A stretch of 64,000 nucleotides of DNA from Pseudomonas sp. ERMR1:02 (GTDB lineage Bacteria > Pseudomonadota > Gammaproteobacteria > Pseudomonadales > Pseudomonadaceae), in the NCBI RefSeq assembly GCF_002277815.1, contig NZ_NKJI01000006.1:1-64000 (forward strand), in the 5' to 3' direction. The number at the start of each line of letters is the position of its first letter. Position 1 is the first letter of the stretch. Positions 27,401 to 38,583 of this stretch are shown here, one piece after another. A program made the position numbers and the translations under genes. The notes beneath the pieces are model-generated. The model had not been told where the DNA came from and ran no database searches. It saw nothing but the letters and a program-made list of their open reading frames with translations.

Positions 27401-28194
27401 ATGACCAGTAAACCCATCAATCTGCTGGATTTCAGCGAATTGCCTGCCCGGTGTACTTTCGCTACGCCGATTTTGATGCGCACCGCTTTGCCTCGGCTCA
27501 TCGGCATCCGTGGGGCACGCTGGAATATTCGGCCCATGGCGTGCTGCACATGGAGATCGGCGGCAGCCGCTTCATGTCACCGCCGCAATACGCGGTCTGG
27601 GTGCCGCCCGAGACCGAGCACAGTTTCTACAGCAACCAGCCGATCAATTACCGCGCGGTCTGTCTCGCGCCGCCCCTTTGCCGCGACTTGCCACAGCAAG
27701 CCTGCACACTGGCCATCAGCGACATCCTCAAGGCCATACTCAAGGATTTCGCCACCCGTGACGTAAAAATTCCCGAGCAGGACGCGGACCAGCGCCTGGC
27801 CCAGGTGTTGGTGGATCAGTTGCAACAGGCGCCGGTGCATGAGTGCTACCTGCCCTACGCCAGCAGCGCCGGGTTGCTTGGCATTCTCGAAGCCCTGCAG
27901 AACGTACCTGGGGACAACCGGCCGTTGGCGGACTGGGCGGCGCTCATTCATGTGAGCGAGCGCACCCTGGCGCGGCAGTTTGTCCGCGAGTTGGGCATGA
28001 GCTTCGGCGAGTGGCGCCAGCGACTGCGGTTTCTCGCCGCCATCGAAGCGCTGGACAGTAATCGCAGCATTCAGGAAGTCGCCTTCGACATGGGCTACAG
28101 CACCGGCTCGGCATTTATTGCGATGTTCCAGCGCCAGGCCGGGTGTACGCCGGAGCAGTATCGACGTAGCCATCTGGAGAGCAGGAAGGCGTAA
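27401..28194 (+). CDS. AraC family regulator with N-terminal cupin (frameshifted at the start)
   Basis: About 264 residues. The likely start MTSKPINLLDFSELPA (27401) is separated by a missing C near 27447 from the main frame VYFRYADFDAHRFASAHRHP. The N-terminal half is an AraC-type cupin (HRHPWGTLEYSAHGVLHMEI ... WVPPETEHS); the C-terminal ~100 residues hold two helix-turn-helix motifs, one at SERTLARQFVRELGMSFGEW and one at SIQEVAFDMGYSTGSAFIAM. Divergent from the EamA exporter, a common regulator-exporter pairing. The ligand is unknown. Confidence 0.85.
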
Positions 28195-28258
28195 CAGGTG
28201 TTGTCTACACTCCACTGCGAGGCCGTTCCTCTCGGTACGGCGAGAAGGAGAAAACTCC

Positions 28259-28567
28259 ATGAAGATGTTGCGTGTCCCTTTGTTGATGATCGGTTTGCTG
28301 CTCTGCTCCCAGAGCTTCGCCGCCACTGAACAACAGAACAAGATGACCACCTGCAACGCCGACGCAACTGCAAAAAGCCTCAAGGGCGACGAGCGCAAAG
28401 CCTTCATGAGCACCTGCCTCAAGGCGGCACCGGCAGCAAACGATGCCGGCAAAGCCTTGACCCCGCAGCAGGAAAAAATGAAAACCTGTAATGCCGATGC
28501 TGCGACCAAAGCCTTGAAAGGCGATGCGCGCAAGGCGTTCATGAGTGATTGTCTGAAGAAAAAATAA
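28259..28567 (+). CDS. psiF: PsiF family periplasmic protein
   Basis: 102 residues: Sec signal peptide (MKMLRVPLLMIGLLLCSQSF, cleavage near AA/TEQ) and two copies of the PsiF repeat, KMTTCNADATAKSLKGDERK and KMKTCNADAATKALKGDARK, each followed by AFMSxCLK. The paired Cys residues probably form disulfides. E. coli PsiF is phosphate-starvation-inducible; the biochemical role is unknown. AAGGAG at about 28244-28250 precedes the ATG. Single gene followed by a REPIN. Confidence 0.88.
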   Translation: MKMLRVPLLMIGLLLCSQSFAATEQQNKMTTCNADATAKSLKGDERKAFMSTCLKAAPAANDAGKALTPQQEKMKTCNADAATKALKGDARKAFMSDCLKKK

Positions 28568-28603
28568 TCACTGGGCCGGGATGTGTGGAGGTTGTAATGG
28601 CCT

Positions 28604-28697
28604 CTTCGCGGGCAAGCCCGCTCCCACAGGGTCTCTGTGCTGAACAGAGAATGTGCCGTTATCCGAGATCACTGTGGGAGCGGGCTTGCCCGCGAAG
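28604..28697. repeat. REP pair (REPIN)
   Basis: Arms CTTCGCGGGCAAGCCCGCTC... (28604-28629) and CTGTGGGAGCGGGCTTGCCC... (28672-28697) downstream of psiF. Confidence 0.85.
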
Positions 28698-28825
28698 GGG
28701 GCGGTAAGAACACTGCAAAAAATCGAGCAGCCCCCGACCAAGGTCGCCCCACACAATCCCTAGTGCTGACACCGGATCGCTGGCAGACTGCCAATCCTTT
28801 TTACGCCGTTTGTTTTTGAGGCTGT

Positions 28826-29839
28826 ATGCCAACGTTTTCTCAGCGTCATGTATTGCTGTTCATCAGCTGGGTCATCATCTTTGGCGGACTGCTGCTGGTC
28901 ATCCCGCTGCGATTGTTGCCTAGCCTGCTGGCCGGGTTACTGGTGTTCGAACTGGTCAACATGCTCACCCCGCAATTGCAGCGGTTGATCGAGGGTCGGC
29001 GTGCGCGCTGGGTAGCGGTGGCGTTGCTGGGGACATTAGTGGTCAGTGTGTTGACGCTGATCTTCGCCGGCGCCATCAGTTTTCTACTGCACGAGGCAGA
29101 AAACCCCGGTGCTTCACTCGACAAATTCATGCACGTGGTCGACCGCGCTCGCGGCCAGTTGCCGCCATTCCTTGACGCTTACTTGCCGGCCAGCGCTGCG
29201 GAGTTTCGCGTGGCGATTGGCGAGTGGATGAGCAAGCACCTCAGCGATTTGCAGCTAGTGGGCAAGGACGCGGCGCACATGTTCGTGACCTTGCTGATCG
29301 GCATGGTGCTCGGCGCGATCATCGCTTTGCAGCGTGTGCCGGACCTGACCAAGCGCAAGCCTCTGGCCGCGGCGCTGTTCGACCGGTTGCATCTGCTGGT
29401 TCAGGCGTTTCGAAACATCGTGTTCGCGCAGATCAAGATTTCCCTGCTCAACACGTTATTCACGGGAATTTTTCTGGTAGTGATCCTGCCGCTGTTCGGC
29501 ATCAAACTGCCACTGACCAAAACCCTGATCGTGCTGACGTTCCTGCTCGGCCTTTTACCGGTTATCGGTAACTTGATGTCGAACACACTGATCACCATCG
29601 TCGGTCTGTCGCTGTCGATCTGGGTCGCCGTGGCGGCGCTGGGTTATCTGATCTTTATCCACAAGCTGGAATACTTCCTCAACGCGCGCATCGTCGGCGG
29701 GCAGATCAGTGCCAAGTCGTGGGAGTTGCTGTTGGCGATGCTGGTGTTCGAAGCCGCGTTCGGCCTGCCGGGGGTGGTGGCGGGGCCGATTTATTACGCG
29801 TATTTGAAGAGTGAGTTGAGGCAAATCGGGATGGTTTGA
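28826..29839 (+). CDS. AI-2E family membrane transporter (YdiK/PerM-like)
   Basis: 337 residues. Pairs of hydrophobic helices at the N-terminus (residues about 8-35 and 60-85), a soluble stretch around 90-150, then five or six helices including GIFLVVILPLFGIKLPLTK, FLLGLLPVIGNLMSNTLI and the C-terminal FGLPGVVAGPIYYAYLKSEL, a layout typical of the AI-2 exporter-like/permease superfamily. Family members export autoinducer-2, ions or unknown solutes; nothing nearby specifies the substrate. Intact, single gene. Confidence 0.85.
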   Translation: MPTFSQRHVLLFISWVIIFGGLLLVIPLRLLPSLLAGLLVFELVNMLTPQLQRLIEGRRARWVAVALLGTLVVSVLTLIFAGAISFLLHEAENPGASLDKFMHVVDRARGQLPPFLDAYLPASAAEFRVAIGEWMSKHLSDLQLVGKDAAHMFVTLLIGMVLGAIIALQRVPDLTKRKPLAAALFDRLHLLVQAFRNIVFAQIKISLLNTLFTGIFLVVILPLFGIKLPLTKTLIVLTFLLGLLPVIGNLMSNTLITIVGLSLSIWVAVAALGYLIFIHKLEYFLNARIVGGQISAKSWELLLAMLVFEAAFGLPGVVAGPIYYAYLKSELRQIGMV

Positions 29840-29868
29840 TCCGAGGGATATGTTGCCTGGTAGGGCCC

Positions 29869-29936
29869 CTTCGCGAGCAAGCCCGCTCCCACAGGAACCT
29901 ACACAATACTGTAGGAGCGAGGCTTGCCCGCGAAGG
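29869..29936. repeat. REP pair (REPIN)
   Basis: Arms CTTCGCGAGCAAGCCCGCTC... (29869-29893) and CTGTAGGAGCGAGGCTTGCC... (29909-29936), loop under 20 bases, between converging genes. Confidence 0.85.
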
Positions 29937-29954
29937 GCGCACCTCGGTTTTGGA

Positions 29955-31229
29955 TCAGTCCATCGAACCGTAGCGCTTGGCGGCTTCGATCGCCAAACCA
30001 CTACCGATACTGCCAAAGATATTCCCTTCCACATGCCGCGCATTCGGCAGCATGGCCGAGATACTGTTGCGCAGCGCCGGAATCCCGCTCGAACCACCCG
30101 TGAAGAACACTGTATCCACCTGGTCGACCCGCACATCGGCGTCTGCCAGCAACTGGCTGACGCTGTTGCGCACCCGCTCCAGCAAATTCTCGATAGCCGA
30201 TTCGAATAGCGCGCGGCTCAGTTCCACGCTCAAGCCGGGTTCGATGCGATCCAGTGGCACATGGCGAACGTCAGAGTAGGTCAGTTCGATCTTGGTTTCC
30301 TCAACGAGCATCGCCAGCCAATGCCCGGCGCGCTGTTCGATCAGCTTAAACAGGCGATCGATGCCGCCAGTGTCTTCGATGTCGTAGCGCATGCTGCCCA
30401 GCGCCAGTTGGGACTTCTGCGAATACACCGAGTTGATGGTGTGCCAGGTCGCCAGGTTCATGTGGTGGCTGGTGGGCATGTAGGCGCCGCTCTTCATCCG
30501 GCTGCCGTAGCCAAACAGCGGCATCAGGCCTTGCAGGCTCAGTTGCTTGTCGAAATCGGTCCCGCCGATATGTACGCCGCCAGTGGCCAGAATGTCTTCG
30601 TGACGGTCATCCACACCCCGACGTTCAGGGGACAGGCGCACCAGTGAGAAGTCCGACGTACCGCCGCCGATATCCACAATCAGGACAAGCTCTTCTTTCT
30701 CGATGGTCGATTCATAGTCGAAAGCTGCAGCAATCGGTTCGAACTGAAACGAGACTTCCTTGAAACCGATTTTGCGCGCCACATCCACCAGGGTATCTTC
30801 GGCTTCTTTGTCGGCCATCGGATCATCGTCGACAAAGAACACCGGGCGGCCCAGCACCACTTCTTCGAACTCCCGACCGGCGGCGGCTTCGGCGCGGCTC
30901 TTGAGCTGGCCGATGAAGAGCCCGAGCAGGTCCTTGAACGGCATCGCCGTGCCGAGAACGCTGGTGTCGTGCTTGATCAGCTTGGAGCCCAGCAGGCTCT
31001 TGAGCGAGCGCATCAGGCGGCCTTCGTAGCCTTCCAAATACTCATGCAGCGCCAGTCGGCCGTACACCGGGCGGCGTTCTTCGAAGTTGAAGAAGACCAC
31101 CGAGGGCAGGGTGATCTTGTCGTCCTCCAGCGCAATCAGCGTTTCCATGCCGGGGCGCAGCCAGCCGACGGTGGAGTTGGACGTGCCAAAGTCGATACCA
31201 CAGGCACGGGCTGGAGATGCGTTTTTCAT
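29955..31229 (-). CDS. yegD: Hsp70 family chaperone-like protein YegD
   Basis: 424 residues: only the actin-like ATPase part of Hsp70, without a full substrate-binding domain. Phosphate 1 loop GIDFGTSNSTVGW (11-23), phosphate 2 VLIVDIGGGTSDFSLVRL and adenosine motif VFFTGGSSGIPALRN are present. YegD proteins are atypical Hsp70s of unclear client range. It is divergent from cbpA-cbpM across 296 bases, so this is a stress-chaperone neighbourhood; whether CbpA acts on YegD is not known. The start is at ATG 31229. Confidence 0.9.
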   Translation of the reverse strand: MKNASPARACGIDFGTSNSTVGWLRPGMETLIALEDDKITLPSVVFFNFEERRPVYGRLALHEYLEGYEGRLMRSLKSLLGSKLIKHDTSVLGTAMPFKDLLGLFIGQLKSRAEAAAGREFEEVVLGRPVFFVDDDPMADKEAEDTLVDVARKIGFKEVSFQFEPIAAAFDYESTIEKEELVLIVDIGGGTSDFSLVRLSPERRGVDDRHEDILATGGVHIGGTDFDKQLSLQGLMPLFGYGSRMKSGAYMPTSHHMNLATWHTINSVYSQKSQLALGSMRYDIEDTGGIDRLFKLIEQRAGHWLAMLVEETKIELTYSDVRHVPLDRIEPGLSVELSRALFESAIENLLERVRNSVSQLLADADVRVDQVDTVFFTGGSSGIPALRNSISAMLPNARHVEGNIFGSIGSGLAIEAAKRYGSMD

Positions 31230-31324
31230 GACTTTCGAGTTCCGGTTAAAAAACGGCCGCGCAGTGTATGCCAGTGCGGCACAGAATCGTAGGCCGACTA
31301 TCCGCTAAATCTTGCCGATCAACG

Positions 31325-31352
31325 CTTGAAAGAAGTGTCATCACCCCCAAAC
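31325..31352 (+). promoter_or_regulatory. Probable sigma-32 (heat-shock) promoter of cbpA
   Basis: CTTGAAA (31325-31331), 13-base spacer, CCCCAAAC (31345-31352), compared with CTTGAAA-N11-15-CCCCATNT. It points toward cbpA, about 170 bases before its start. The rest of the 31230-31525 gap shows no gene. Confidence 0.65.
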
Positions 31353-31525
31353 TACCCTGCATCAACCGGACAGGCGCGTGGCGAGTACAAGTCGCCCCGC
31401 CCGCTGCCGATAAACTTCTGATGCGCTGCCCGGTCACAACCTTGAGATCGGTCAACCCCTGCGCTGTAAACGAGCGCATGCTGTGGCAGGTGGCGCGACT
31501 TCGATAACGGATGGTGATTCCCGCG

Positions 31526-32473
31526 ATGGACTTCAAAGACTATTACAAAATACTCGGTGTGGAGCCGACGGCCGACGACAAGGCGATCAAGGCTGCCTAT
31601 CGCAAGCTGGCGCGCAAATACCACCCCGACGTCAGCAAGGAAAAGGACGCCGAATCCAAGTTCAAGGACGCGTCTGAAGCCTATGAAGCGCTGAAAAGCG
31701 CCGACAAGCGCGCTGAATACGACGATTTGCGCCGTTATGGTCAGCATGGCCAACCGTTCCAGGGACCACCGGGCTGGCAGAGCCGTGGCGGGTTTGGTGG
31801 CGGTGGCCAGGACACTGGCGATTTCTCGGACTTTTTCAGTTCGATCTTCGGCAACCGGGGCCCTGGTTTTGGTGGTGGTGAACAGTCGCGTCGCAGCACC
31901 GGGCGTCGAGGGCAAGACGTGGAAATGGAGCTAGGCGTTTTTCTCGAAGAAACCCTATCGAACGAATCGAAGAAGGTCACCTTCCAGGTGCCGCAGTACA
32001 ACGCGGCAGGCCAGCACGTCAGCAATACCAGCAAAAGCCTGAACGTGAAGATCCCCGCCGGCGTGACCGACGGCGAGCGTATCCGCCTCAAGGGCCAGGG
32101 TGCACCGGGAGTCGGTGGCGGCGCCAATGGCGATCTTTACCTGACGATTCGTTTTGCGCCGCATCCCAAATTCGACGTCGAAGGCGAGAACCTGATCATC
32201 ACGCTGCCACTGGCGCCGTGGGAGCTGGCGCTGGGCGCTGAAGTCGCGGTGCCGACCCTGACCGGCAAGATCAATCTCAAGGTCCCGGCTGGCAGCCAGA
32301 ACGGCCAGCGCATGCGCGCCAAGGGCCACGGCTTGTCGAACAAGGCCGGCGAGCGCGGTTACCTGTTTGTGCAACTGAAGGCTGTCATGCCGAAAAAATC
32401 CGACGATGAAATCAAGGCCCTGTGGCAGGAACTGGCGAAAAAAGCCGCCTTCGACCCGAGAGAGAATTTCTGA
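31526..32473 (+). CDS. cbpA: DnaJ-class co-chaperone / curved-DNA-binding protein CbpA
   Basis: 315 residues. J-domain (about 1-70) with the HPD motif at 33-35 in [12 protein letters not shown], a Gly/Phe-rich linker (about 80-115), then two beta-sandwich client domains (C-terminal DnaJ type) and no zinc finger, which makes it class II. It stimulates DnaK and also binds curved DNA and nucleoid in stationary phase. Start at ATG 31526 ([12 protein letters not shown]) is the family start; a slightly longer frame exists. Followed after 24 bases by its modulator cbpM. Confidence 0.94.
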   Translation: MDFKDYYKILGVEPTADDKAIKAAYRKLARKYHPDVSKEKDAESKFKDASEAYEALKSADKRAEYDDLRRYGQHGQPFQGPPGWQSRGGFGGGGQDTGDFSDFFSSIFGNRGPGFGGGEQSRRSTGRRGQDVEMELGVFLEETLSNESKKVTFQVPQYNAAGQHVSNTSKSLNVKIPAGVTDGERIRLKGQGAPGVGGGANGDLYLTIRFAPHPKFDVEGENLIITLPLAPWELALGAEVAVPTLTGKINLKVPAGSQNGQRMRAKGHGLSNKAGERGYLFVQLKAVMPKKSDDEIKALWQELAKKAAFDPRENF

Positions 32474-32497
32474 TTTGGAACCAAGGAGTCACTGACT

Positions 32498-32803
32498 ATG
32501 AGCAGTCCCCTGATCGTTCAACTGGACATGGCAGAATTCTGTGAGGCGACCGACCTGTCGGACGTCTACGTGATCGAAATCGTCGAGCACGGCATCCTCG
32601 AACCTCAGGGCACCGTGCCCAAGGACTGGCGTTTCAACGATTTCGAGTTGGCGCTGGCCAAACGCGCGGCCAAGTTGCGCCACGATCTGGAACTGGACTG
32701 GGAAGGCGTCGCTCTGGCGCTGGACCTGCTTGAAGAGGTCCAGCAGTTGCGGGCGGAGAACCGGATGCTCAAGCAGCGATTGGGGCGGTTAGTAGTGGAG
32801 TAG
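32498..32803 (+). CDS. cbpM: Chaperone modulator CbpM
   Basis: 101 residues, all-helical, MerR-like fold: FCEATDLSDVYVIEIVEHGI then WRFNDFELALAKRAAKLRHD and a C-terminal leucine-rich coiled coil LDLLEEVQQLRAENRMLKQR. CbpM binds the J-domain of CbpA and inhibits both its co-chaperone and DNA-binding activities. Transcribed with cbpA. Intact. Confidence 0.92.
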   Translation: MSSPLIVQLDMAEFCEATDLSDVYVIEIVEHGILEPQGTVPKDWRFNDFELALAKRAAKLRHDLELDWEGVALALDLLEEVQQLRAENRMLKQRLGRLVVE

Positions 32804-32854
32804 GCGATTTGTGTTTTGCCCCGCCGACCTGCTGATAGTCGGTACGCACTTACC

Positions 32855-32956
32855 CTGTAGGAGCGAGCCTGCTCGCGAAAAACGTCTGGGCAACGCGATC
32901 ATTCAGGCAGCACGCGTCATCGTTGACGTCCATCGCGAGCAGGCTCGCTCCTACAG
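32855..32956. repeat. REP pair (REPIN)
   Basis: Arms CTGTAGGAGCGAGCCTGCTC... (32855-32879) and ATCGCGAGCAGGCTCGCTCC... (32932-32956). The loop resembles that of the pair at 7053 (AACGTCTGG...CAACG), so these two are close relatives. The remainder of the 322-base gap to 33125 is AT-rich and probably holds the promoter of the next gene. Confidence 0.85.
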
Positions 32957-33125
32957 GGGGGCGGCACGATGCGCATTTATCAGGGTGGTAAATAAATATA
33001 TTTACTCCCCTGTTATTCGAACGATCAGCGTCTTCCTGTCTCTTTAATGAGCAGTTATTCAGGCTTTTGTTTTACTGGCGTGTGAATAGTCTATTGGCTT
33101 CACTATTCATATTAAGGTTTGAGCC

Positions 33126-36100
33126 ATGTCTGACTTGCAAGGAAGCAATTCGATAAATAAACACTCGGCAATCAGGGCCAACGAGAGTGTTCACGCACAA
33201 CGAATGACCGAGGTCATTCCCGCTGCAATAAAAAATGCATCACCAGCATTGCTGGAATCAATGTTGCCGCTGACGGCAACGATGCCGGATTGGTACTTGA
33301 GCACGCGGGCAATGGATCGTCTGCATCTGAAAGATCTGCTCAATGAACGCTGGCGCTTGCAAGGCGAACTGGATGAACTGCTAGGGGATCTACAAAGCGA
33401 TATCGATGCCTTCGGCAAACGCTTGCTGACGCTAATGCTGCAAACAAATTTCAATACTTACGAAGATCCCGAAACACTGTCGCTGCACCTGTATGTCCCG
33501 GACACCATTATTTTCGGCATAGATAAGGCGCCAGTCGTATACGGCGCAATTCGTTACTCGCCGCGGCGCTGCACAACTTTGAAGAATCAGAAACCAAGGA
33601 CGGTGCCTTCAGAGGCGAGTCGGGAGTTTTTCGCCAGGATCCCAAAGGTCAACCACGACAAATCAAGATAATCACACCCGCAAAATTCGCGGCTGTGTGC
33701 CGCAGGCTGGACATCGGTGGCCAATATCAAACCCACATCAAAGCCAGGCTTTTGCCGACGAATCCCGAGGCGAAACTCAGGCTGCAAACGCGTTCAATTG
33801 CCAGTGAAAAAGCAGCCTTCAAGTCATCGGCCTTTATCGCTCGTCTGAAGGGCGACATCAGTGCGTATGCCTACCATCGCCTGTCGGAAGTGATCGAAGA
33901 AAAAAAAGATGTCAGCTTCCATGGCCTGCCCCTGCGCAGCCATCGGTTGTCGTTAATGGGCTTTCGCCTGACATCGATCGTGCTGTTCAGTGCCGTGGGC
34001 GAGGCGTCGGTGGTCAAGAAGGCCGTCGATGCCCTGACTCCTGATAGCGTGAAATTCTGGTTGGACTGGTCTCGGCGTATTCCGCTGTTACCCGGCAGCG
34101 AGTATGAGAAATACAAACTGATCCAGTCCTTTTTCGCCAATGGCCCTACCGGTGTCGGCGACGAAATGCTGCGCAACGAAGACATTTATCAACAGAGCCG
34201 CTTGACCGGCCCCCTGATCGCCTATGTTCCGGATGACCCCGACCATCCGCTAAAAGAATATGCCTCGCTGGCCGAGTTCATGAAGGCATTGATCAGCCAA
34301 TTGCTTGACTCTGATTACCAGGCGTTTTTCAGCCGGTTCGTGGCACAAAAAGACAAGGGTCATTTTTTCCGCCGGGTCAACGAACGTCTCAAAACCATGA
34401 CCTGGCAACAGCGAGAGCCCCTCGACATGGGGCCATGGTGGCGCGAAACCGCGATCGAAAATCCCAACGCAGAACCCATCACCAATCTGATCACTAATAA
34501 CCTGTGGATCACACTGTTCGAGGAGCGGCGGGACAAGGTCATTGGCGATGCGCGATTCATTGCCGTGCCGACCGGTGATGAAGACGCAGCCAGTCGCTGG
34601 AAGCGTTTGACCAGCTATCTGGATATCGGCTGGAACGTATTCAGCTTTGCCGCGATGCTGGTGCCCGGCTTGAACGAGGCTGTGCTGGGCATCATGGTCG
34701 CGCAGATGCTGGCGCAGGTGGCTGAGGGCGTTGAGGACTGGAGCAAAGGGGACAGAGAGGAAGCTTCGGCCGTTCTCAACGGCGTGTTGATCAACGCCGC
34801 GCAATTGGCGCTGATGGGCGCGACGCATGTCTTGCCGAAAACGCCGATCGCGCCGGTTGCGGTTTCTCCCTTCGTCGAGAACCTCAAGGCCGTGCGGATC
34901 AATGGCAAAGAGCGCCTCTGGAACCCTGACCTGTCACCTTATGAGCACGCTGTGAACTTGCCGTCAGCCTTGTCCCCCGACGAGTTGGGCCTTTACTCAC
35001 ATGAAGGCAAGGATGTATTGCGACTCGATGACAAGCATTACGTGGTGACGAAGGATCCAGAGACCGGACTGCATCGCCTCAAGCACCCTGAACGGCCAGA
35101 CGCCTATCAGCCCCTGCTGGAGCATAACGGTGCAGGAAGCTGGAAGACTGAACTCGATCGTCCTCTGGAATGGAACAGGAACCTCTTGTTAAGGCGAGCA
35201 AGCGGCGTGACGAATGAGTTGTCCGATGAATCCCTCGAGCAGATCCTGACCATCAGTGGCGTCAAGGAAGACGCGTTGCGCAGGATGCATGTCGAGCACG
35301 AGGCACCTGCGGCGATGTTGGTCGACTCTCTTAAGCGCTTCAGGATTTACGCCGACGCCGGTGAGCTCGGAGAGCAAATACTGGCCGACCGGATTCCCGA
35401 AAGTCTGGAAAATTCGATACCCGCCTTCCTGATCGAGCTACCGCGCTGGCCTGAGTCTCGAGCAATTGCGCTGTTCGACGGGCCAGGGCTGAAGGGTACT
35501 TCTTACGATTTTGGTAACGTCCTGGTCAAGCCTGAACGACAGATCAAGCTGACGCGCGCTGAGCTGCGGGCTGGTCGATTGCCGCAACGGGTGATCGAAA
35601 ACCTCAGCGAACCGGAAATTCATGAATTGCTTGGTCAGGGTATTTCGAGTGACAGGCAAGTACGGATAGACGAGTTGCGCAAACGCCTGGCCGAACAGGC
35701 CGAGAGCAATCGCCAGAGCACATTTGAGACCCTCTACAAACAACACGATGTGAGCGACGATTCCCAGGTGCAGTTACTGCGCAATGCCTATCCACAAATG
35801 CCAGTGGTGGTAGCCGAAGAACTGTTGCGTGATGCCAGCCCCGAGGAGCTGCGACACCTTTCGGAAAGACGCCGAGTCCCACTGAGCCTGCGCGAGCGGG
35901 CACGAACCGCACAAGCCCAGGTTCGGTCGAGCCGCGCCTTCGAAGGGCTTTATATGGAGTTACTGGAAGGCGGTGATACACGCAAGTTGGAGTTGGCGTC
36001 GCTGGCTGCGATGCCGGGTTGGTCGACCGAGGTGCGCATCGAGATTCGCGCCTTTTCATTCACCGGTGAATTGCAGGTCAGTGTTGGCCCCGAAGAAGCT

Positions 36101-38401
36101 CCAATACGCAAAGTCCTGTTTTTCGATGAGCAAGGTCTTTATCACGCACGGGACGAACAAGGGTTGCAATTGCACGGTGGCGACAACTTTTACGCATCCG
36201 TTTTACATGCGTTGCCGGACAGTGAGCGCACAGCCCTCGGGTTTGAAATTCATCAAGGTGACAAGCTCAAGCAGGCACTTCAGCGCTCGCCGCTGAGCCA
36301 TGAACGTTTCGCCCCGGTGCTGGAACAGCATCCGGTTCGAAAGCCGGCCTACGACCCGCAAACCATGCGCCTGCGTGGCGGCATGCCGGGGTATGCGCGG
36401 CAAATGGGCGTCGAGACAATGCGCCAGCGCCTTGGCTGGTTGTATCCGGGATTCTCCGAAACGCAAGTGAGTGAGTTGCTGAGTAGTTTCGGAGTTACAG
36501 CGCCCGACCGTCTCAAGGCTCTGGAAACTGAATTCGACCAATTGGTACTGTCGCTCAATCGCTGGGTGAACGCACCGGCGACCATGCCGAGTACCGGTGT
36601 GGCGGCCTCGTTGGAAACCAGATCCAGGCAACGACTCAGTGCGACCCTCAGGCAATGCTGGCAACGGACCGGTCCGGCAGGTATCGAAGCCCCCGGTATC
36701 GTCCGTCCGCAGGCGCTCATTCTGGATGGGCAATCCATGAACCGGCACATTGCGAGCATGCCAAGGCTGACTGCCAATTTCGACCACGTCACCCGCCTGA
36801 GTGTGCGCCAGGCCGATATGCTTGCGAGTCAGGCGCACTTTCTTGAGCCTTTCCGTCAACTGCGCTCCCTTGATGTCACCGGTAATCTGCTGAACCGCTT
36901 GCCGCCGGCCATTGGCGAAATGCATTTCCTTGAAGATCTGGGTTTGAGCGACAACCGAATCGAGCTGACCCACCAGGCGGTGGATCGTCTGAAAGGCTTG
37001 ATCCGTCTACAGGTCTTGGGTTTGCGGGGTAATCCGTTGCGACTGCTGCCTGACATCAGCCGGATGCCGGACCTGCATATGCTGAATCTTGAAAACACAG
37101 GTATCGATAGCTGGCCAACAGGGCTGTTCGCCCAGCCTCGCCCGCGCAATATCTATCTGGATCTTCGCAACAACCGGATCAGCCGGATACCGGACGTTGC
37201 TCCGGGTTCGTTTCGTGCCGAGTTGCTGTCTCGCACCTTGTTGAGTCGCGGGCCCGAATGGATATCCCCGGAGCATCTGGACACGCTGAGGCTGTACTCC
37301 GAGTCCGTCGGACTGGACCCCGAGCGGCCCTATCCACCCAGGGGAACCCTGGACAGCATCGAGTGGGCAGCGGGTATGCCCGATCAATGGCAGATCAGGC
37401 AAGCAATCTGGGATGCGGTCGAAGATGAGTTCAATTCCGAGCATTTTTTCAATGAGCTCAGGCGGTTGACTCGATCAGCCGACTTCATGGCCGGTGGCCT
37501 TTATCGGCAAGAGCTGACGGCCAAGGTCTGGCGCATGTTGGAGGCCATGGAAGAGGACAGTGAATTGCGCACGACCATTTTTGCCGAAGCCGTGGCGCGT
37601 ACGCAGTGTGTGGATGGGGCTACGCAGCTGTTCAACGTATTGGGCATGAAAGTGCTTGTTCACGAAGCGTATGCGTTGGCGAATCCTGGCTTGATTGAAG
37701 CCGAGCTCGTCAGCCTGGCCAAGGGTAAGTCACGACTGGACGAAATCGAGAGGATTGCCGAGCACCATATCGCGGAGCGCATCGCGCAGGGTGAGCAGAT
37801 TCAACGGGTGGGTGCCAACGGCAACGTGAGAGGGACCATTGATGTCGTCGAAGTTCATCTGGCGTATACGACCGAACTGGCGAAGCCGGAGTCTCTGAAC
37901 GGCCTCGACTTGCCCTGGCAGTCCAGGACGATGCAATTTCGCAATATTGCGGGCGTCAGTCTCCAGGAGATCGAAAATGCCCGGCTCAGGGTTTTGGAAC
38001 TGGAGGAAGGGGATCTGCTGCGTGATTCGATCGCCGAACAGCCCTTCTGGAAATCCTATATGCAAAGGGCTAACCGCGCGCGCTTCAGGCAGCTTGACCG
38101 GAAAATGGACGCACTCTATGAGTTCAAGATCGCGCTGGATGAAAGGGCTGACGGTGCTGCCCTGTTGCCAGAGGAAAAAGACCGGTTGAAAACACAAATC
38201 AGAACGCTGGCTTTTGAGCTGAAAAAACCTGAAAGCGATTTTGCGCCGGGTCGGGTCATGACCGACGACGAGTTCGCAGAGCAATACAATGTGCTAAGAA
38301 TCGAGAAGGAAAACCTGCTCAAGGAACTCACCCAACAGGCCATGGATCGGGCGAAGGTGCAAAGGGTCGAAATCCCTTTCACCGTTGAATCGAACGGTTG
38401 A
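33126..38401 (+). CDS. Large toxin/effector: dermonecrotic-toxin-like N-terminus, LRR, NEL E3 ubiquitin ligase (copy 1; frameshifted)
   Basis: About 1758 residues when one missing base near 33545 is restored (…LLAAALHNFEESETKDGAF…). No signal peptide. Residues ~1-900: region resembling the Pseudomonas dermonecrotic-toxin-like DUF6543 family, with LIAYVPDDPDHPLKEY and a hydrophobic segment (~498-540, VFSFAAMLVPGLNEAVLGIM). Residues ~1215-1365: five to six leucine-rich repeats (LGLSDNRIELT, LQVLGLRGNPLRLLP, YLDLRNNRISRIP). Residues ~1380-1750: NEL domain with PYPPRGTLDSIEW and catalytic Cys1495 in TQCVDGATQLFN (Cys-x-Asp as in IpaH/SspH). NEL enzymes pass ubiquitin from host E2 to targets chosen by the LRR, so it is probably a eukaryote-directed effector. 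Ends in its own terminator. Confidence 0.85.
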
Positions 38402-38416
38402 TCGGATGCCAGGAAG

Positions 38417-38444
38417 GCGATGGCTCGAGGGCCATCGCTTTTTT
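38417..38444 (+). terminator. Rho-independent terminator between the two NEL genes
   Basis: Stem GCGATGGC (38417-38424) / GCCATCGC (38431-38438), then TTTTTT. The second gene therefore has its own promoter, in 38445-38583. Confidence 0.9.
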
Positions 38445-38583
38445 GTGGTGCTGCGTAACGTTACCGCCAAGCCGCGACCGTGGACGAATCAACCCTTCAC
38501 ACGTTCTCCACGCGATAACTATGTACCGCAGATGACGCCACTGGAAATGTTGTGCTGACACTTCATTTTCCAGGAGAGTCATT

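Noticed and set aside
33126..33671. The 181-codon frame at 33126 as an independent small gene before the first NEL gene
   Set aside because: After a one-base repair its sequence continues directly into the large frame and aligns with the N-terminus of the second NEL paralogue (LLxAALHNFE).
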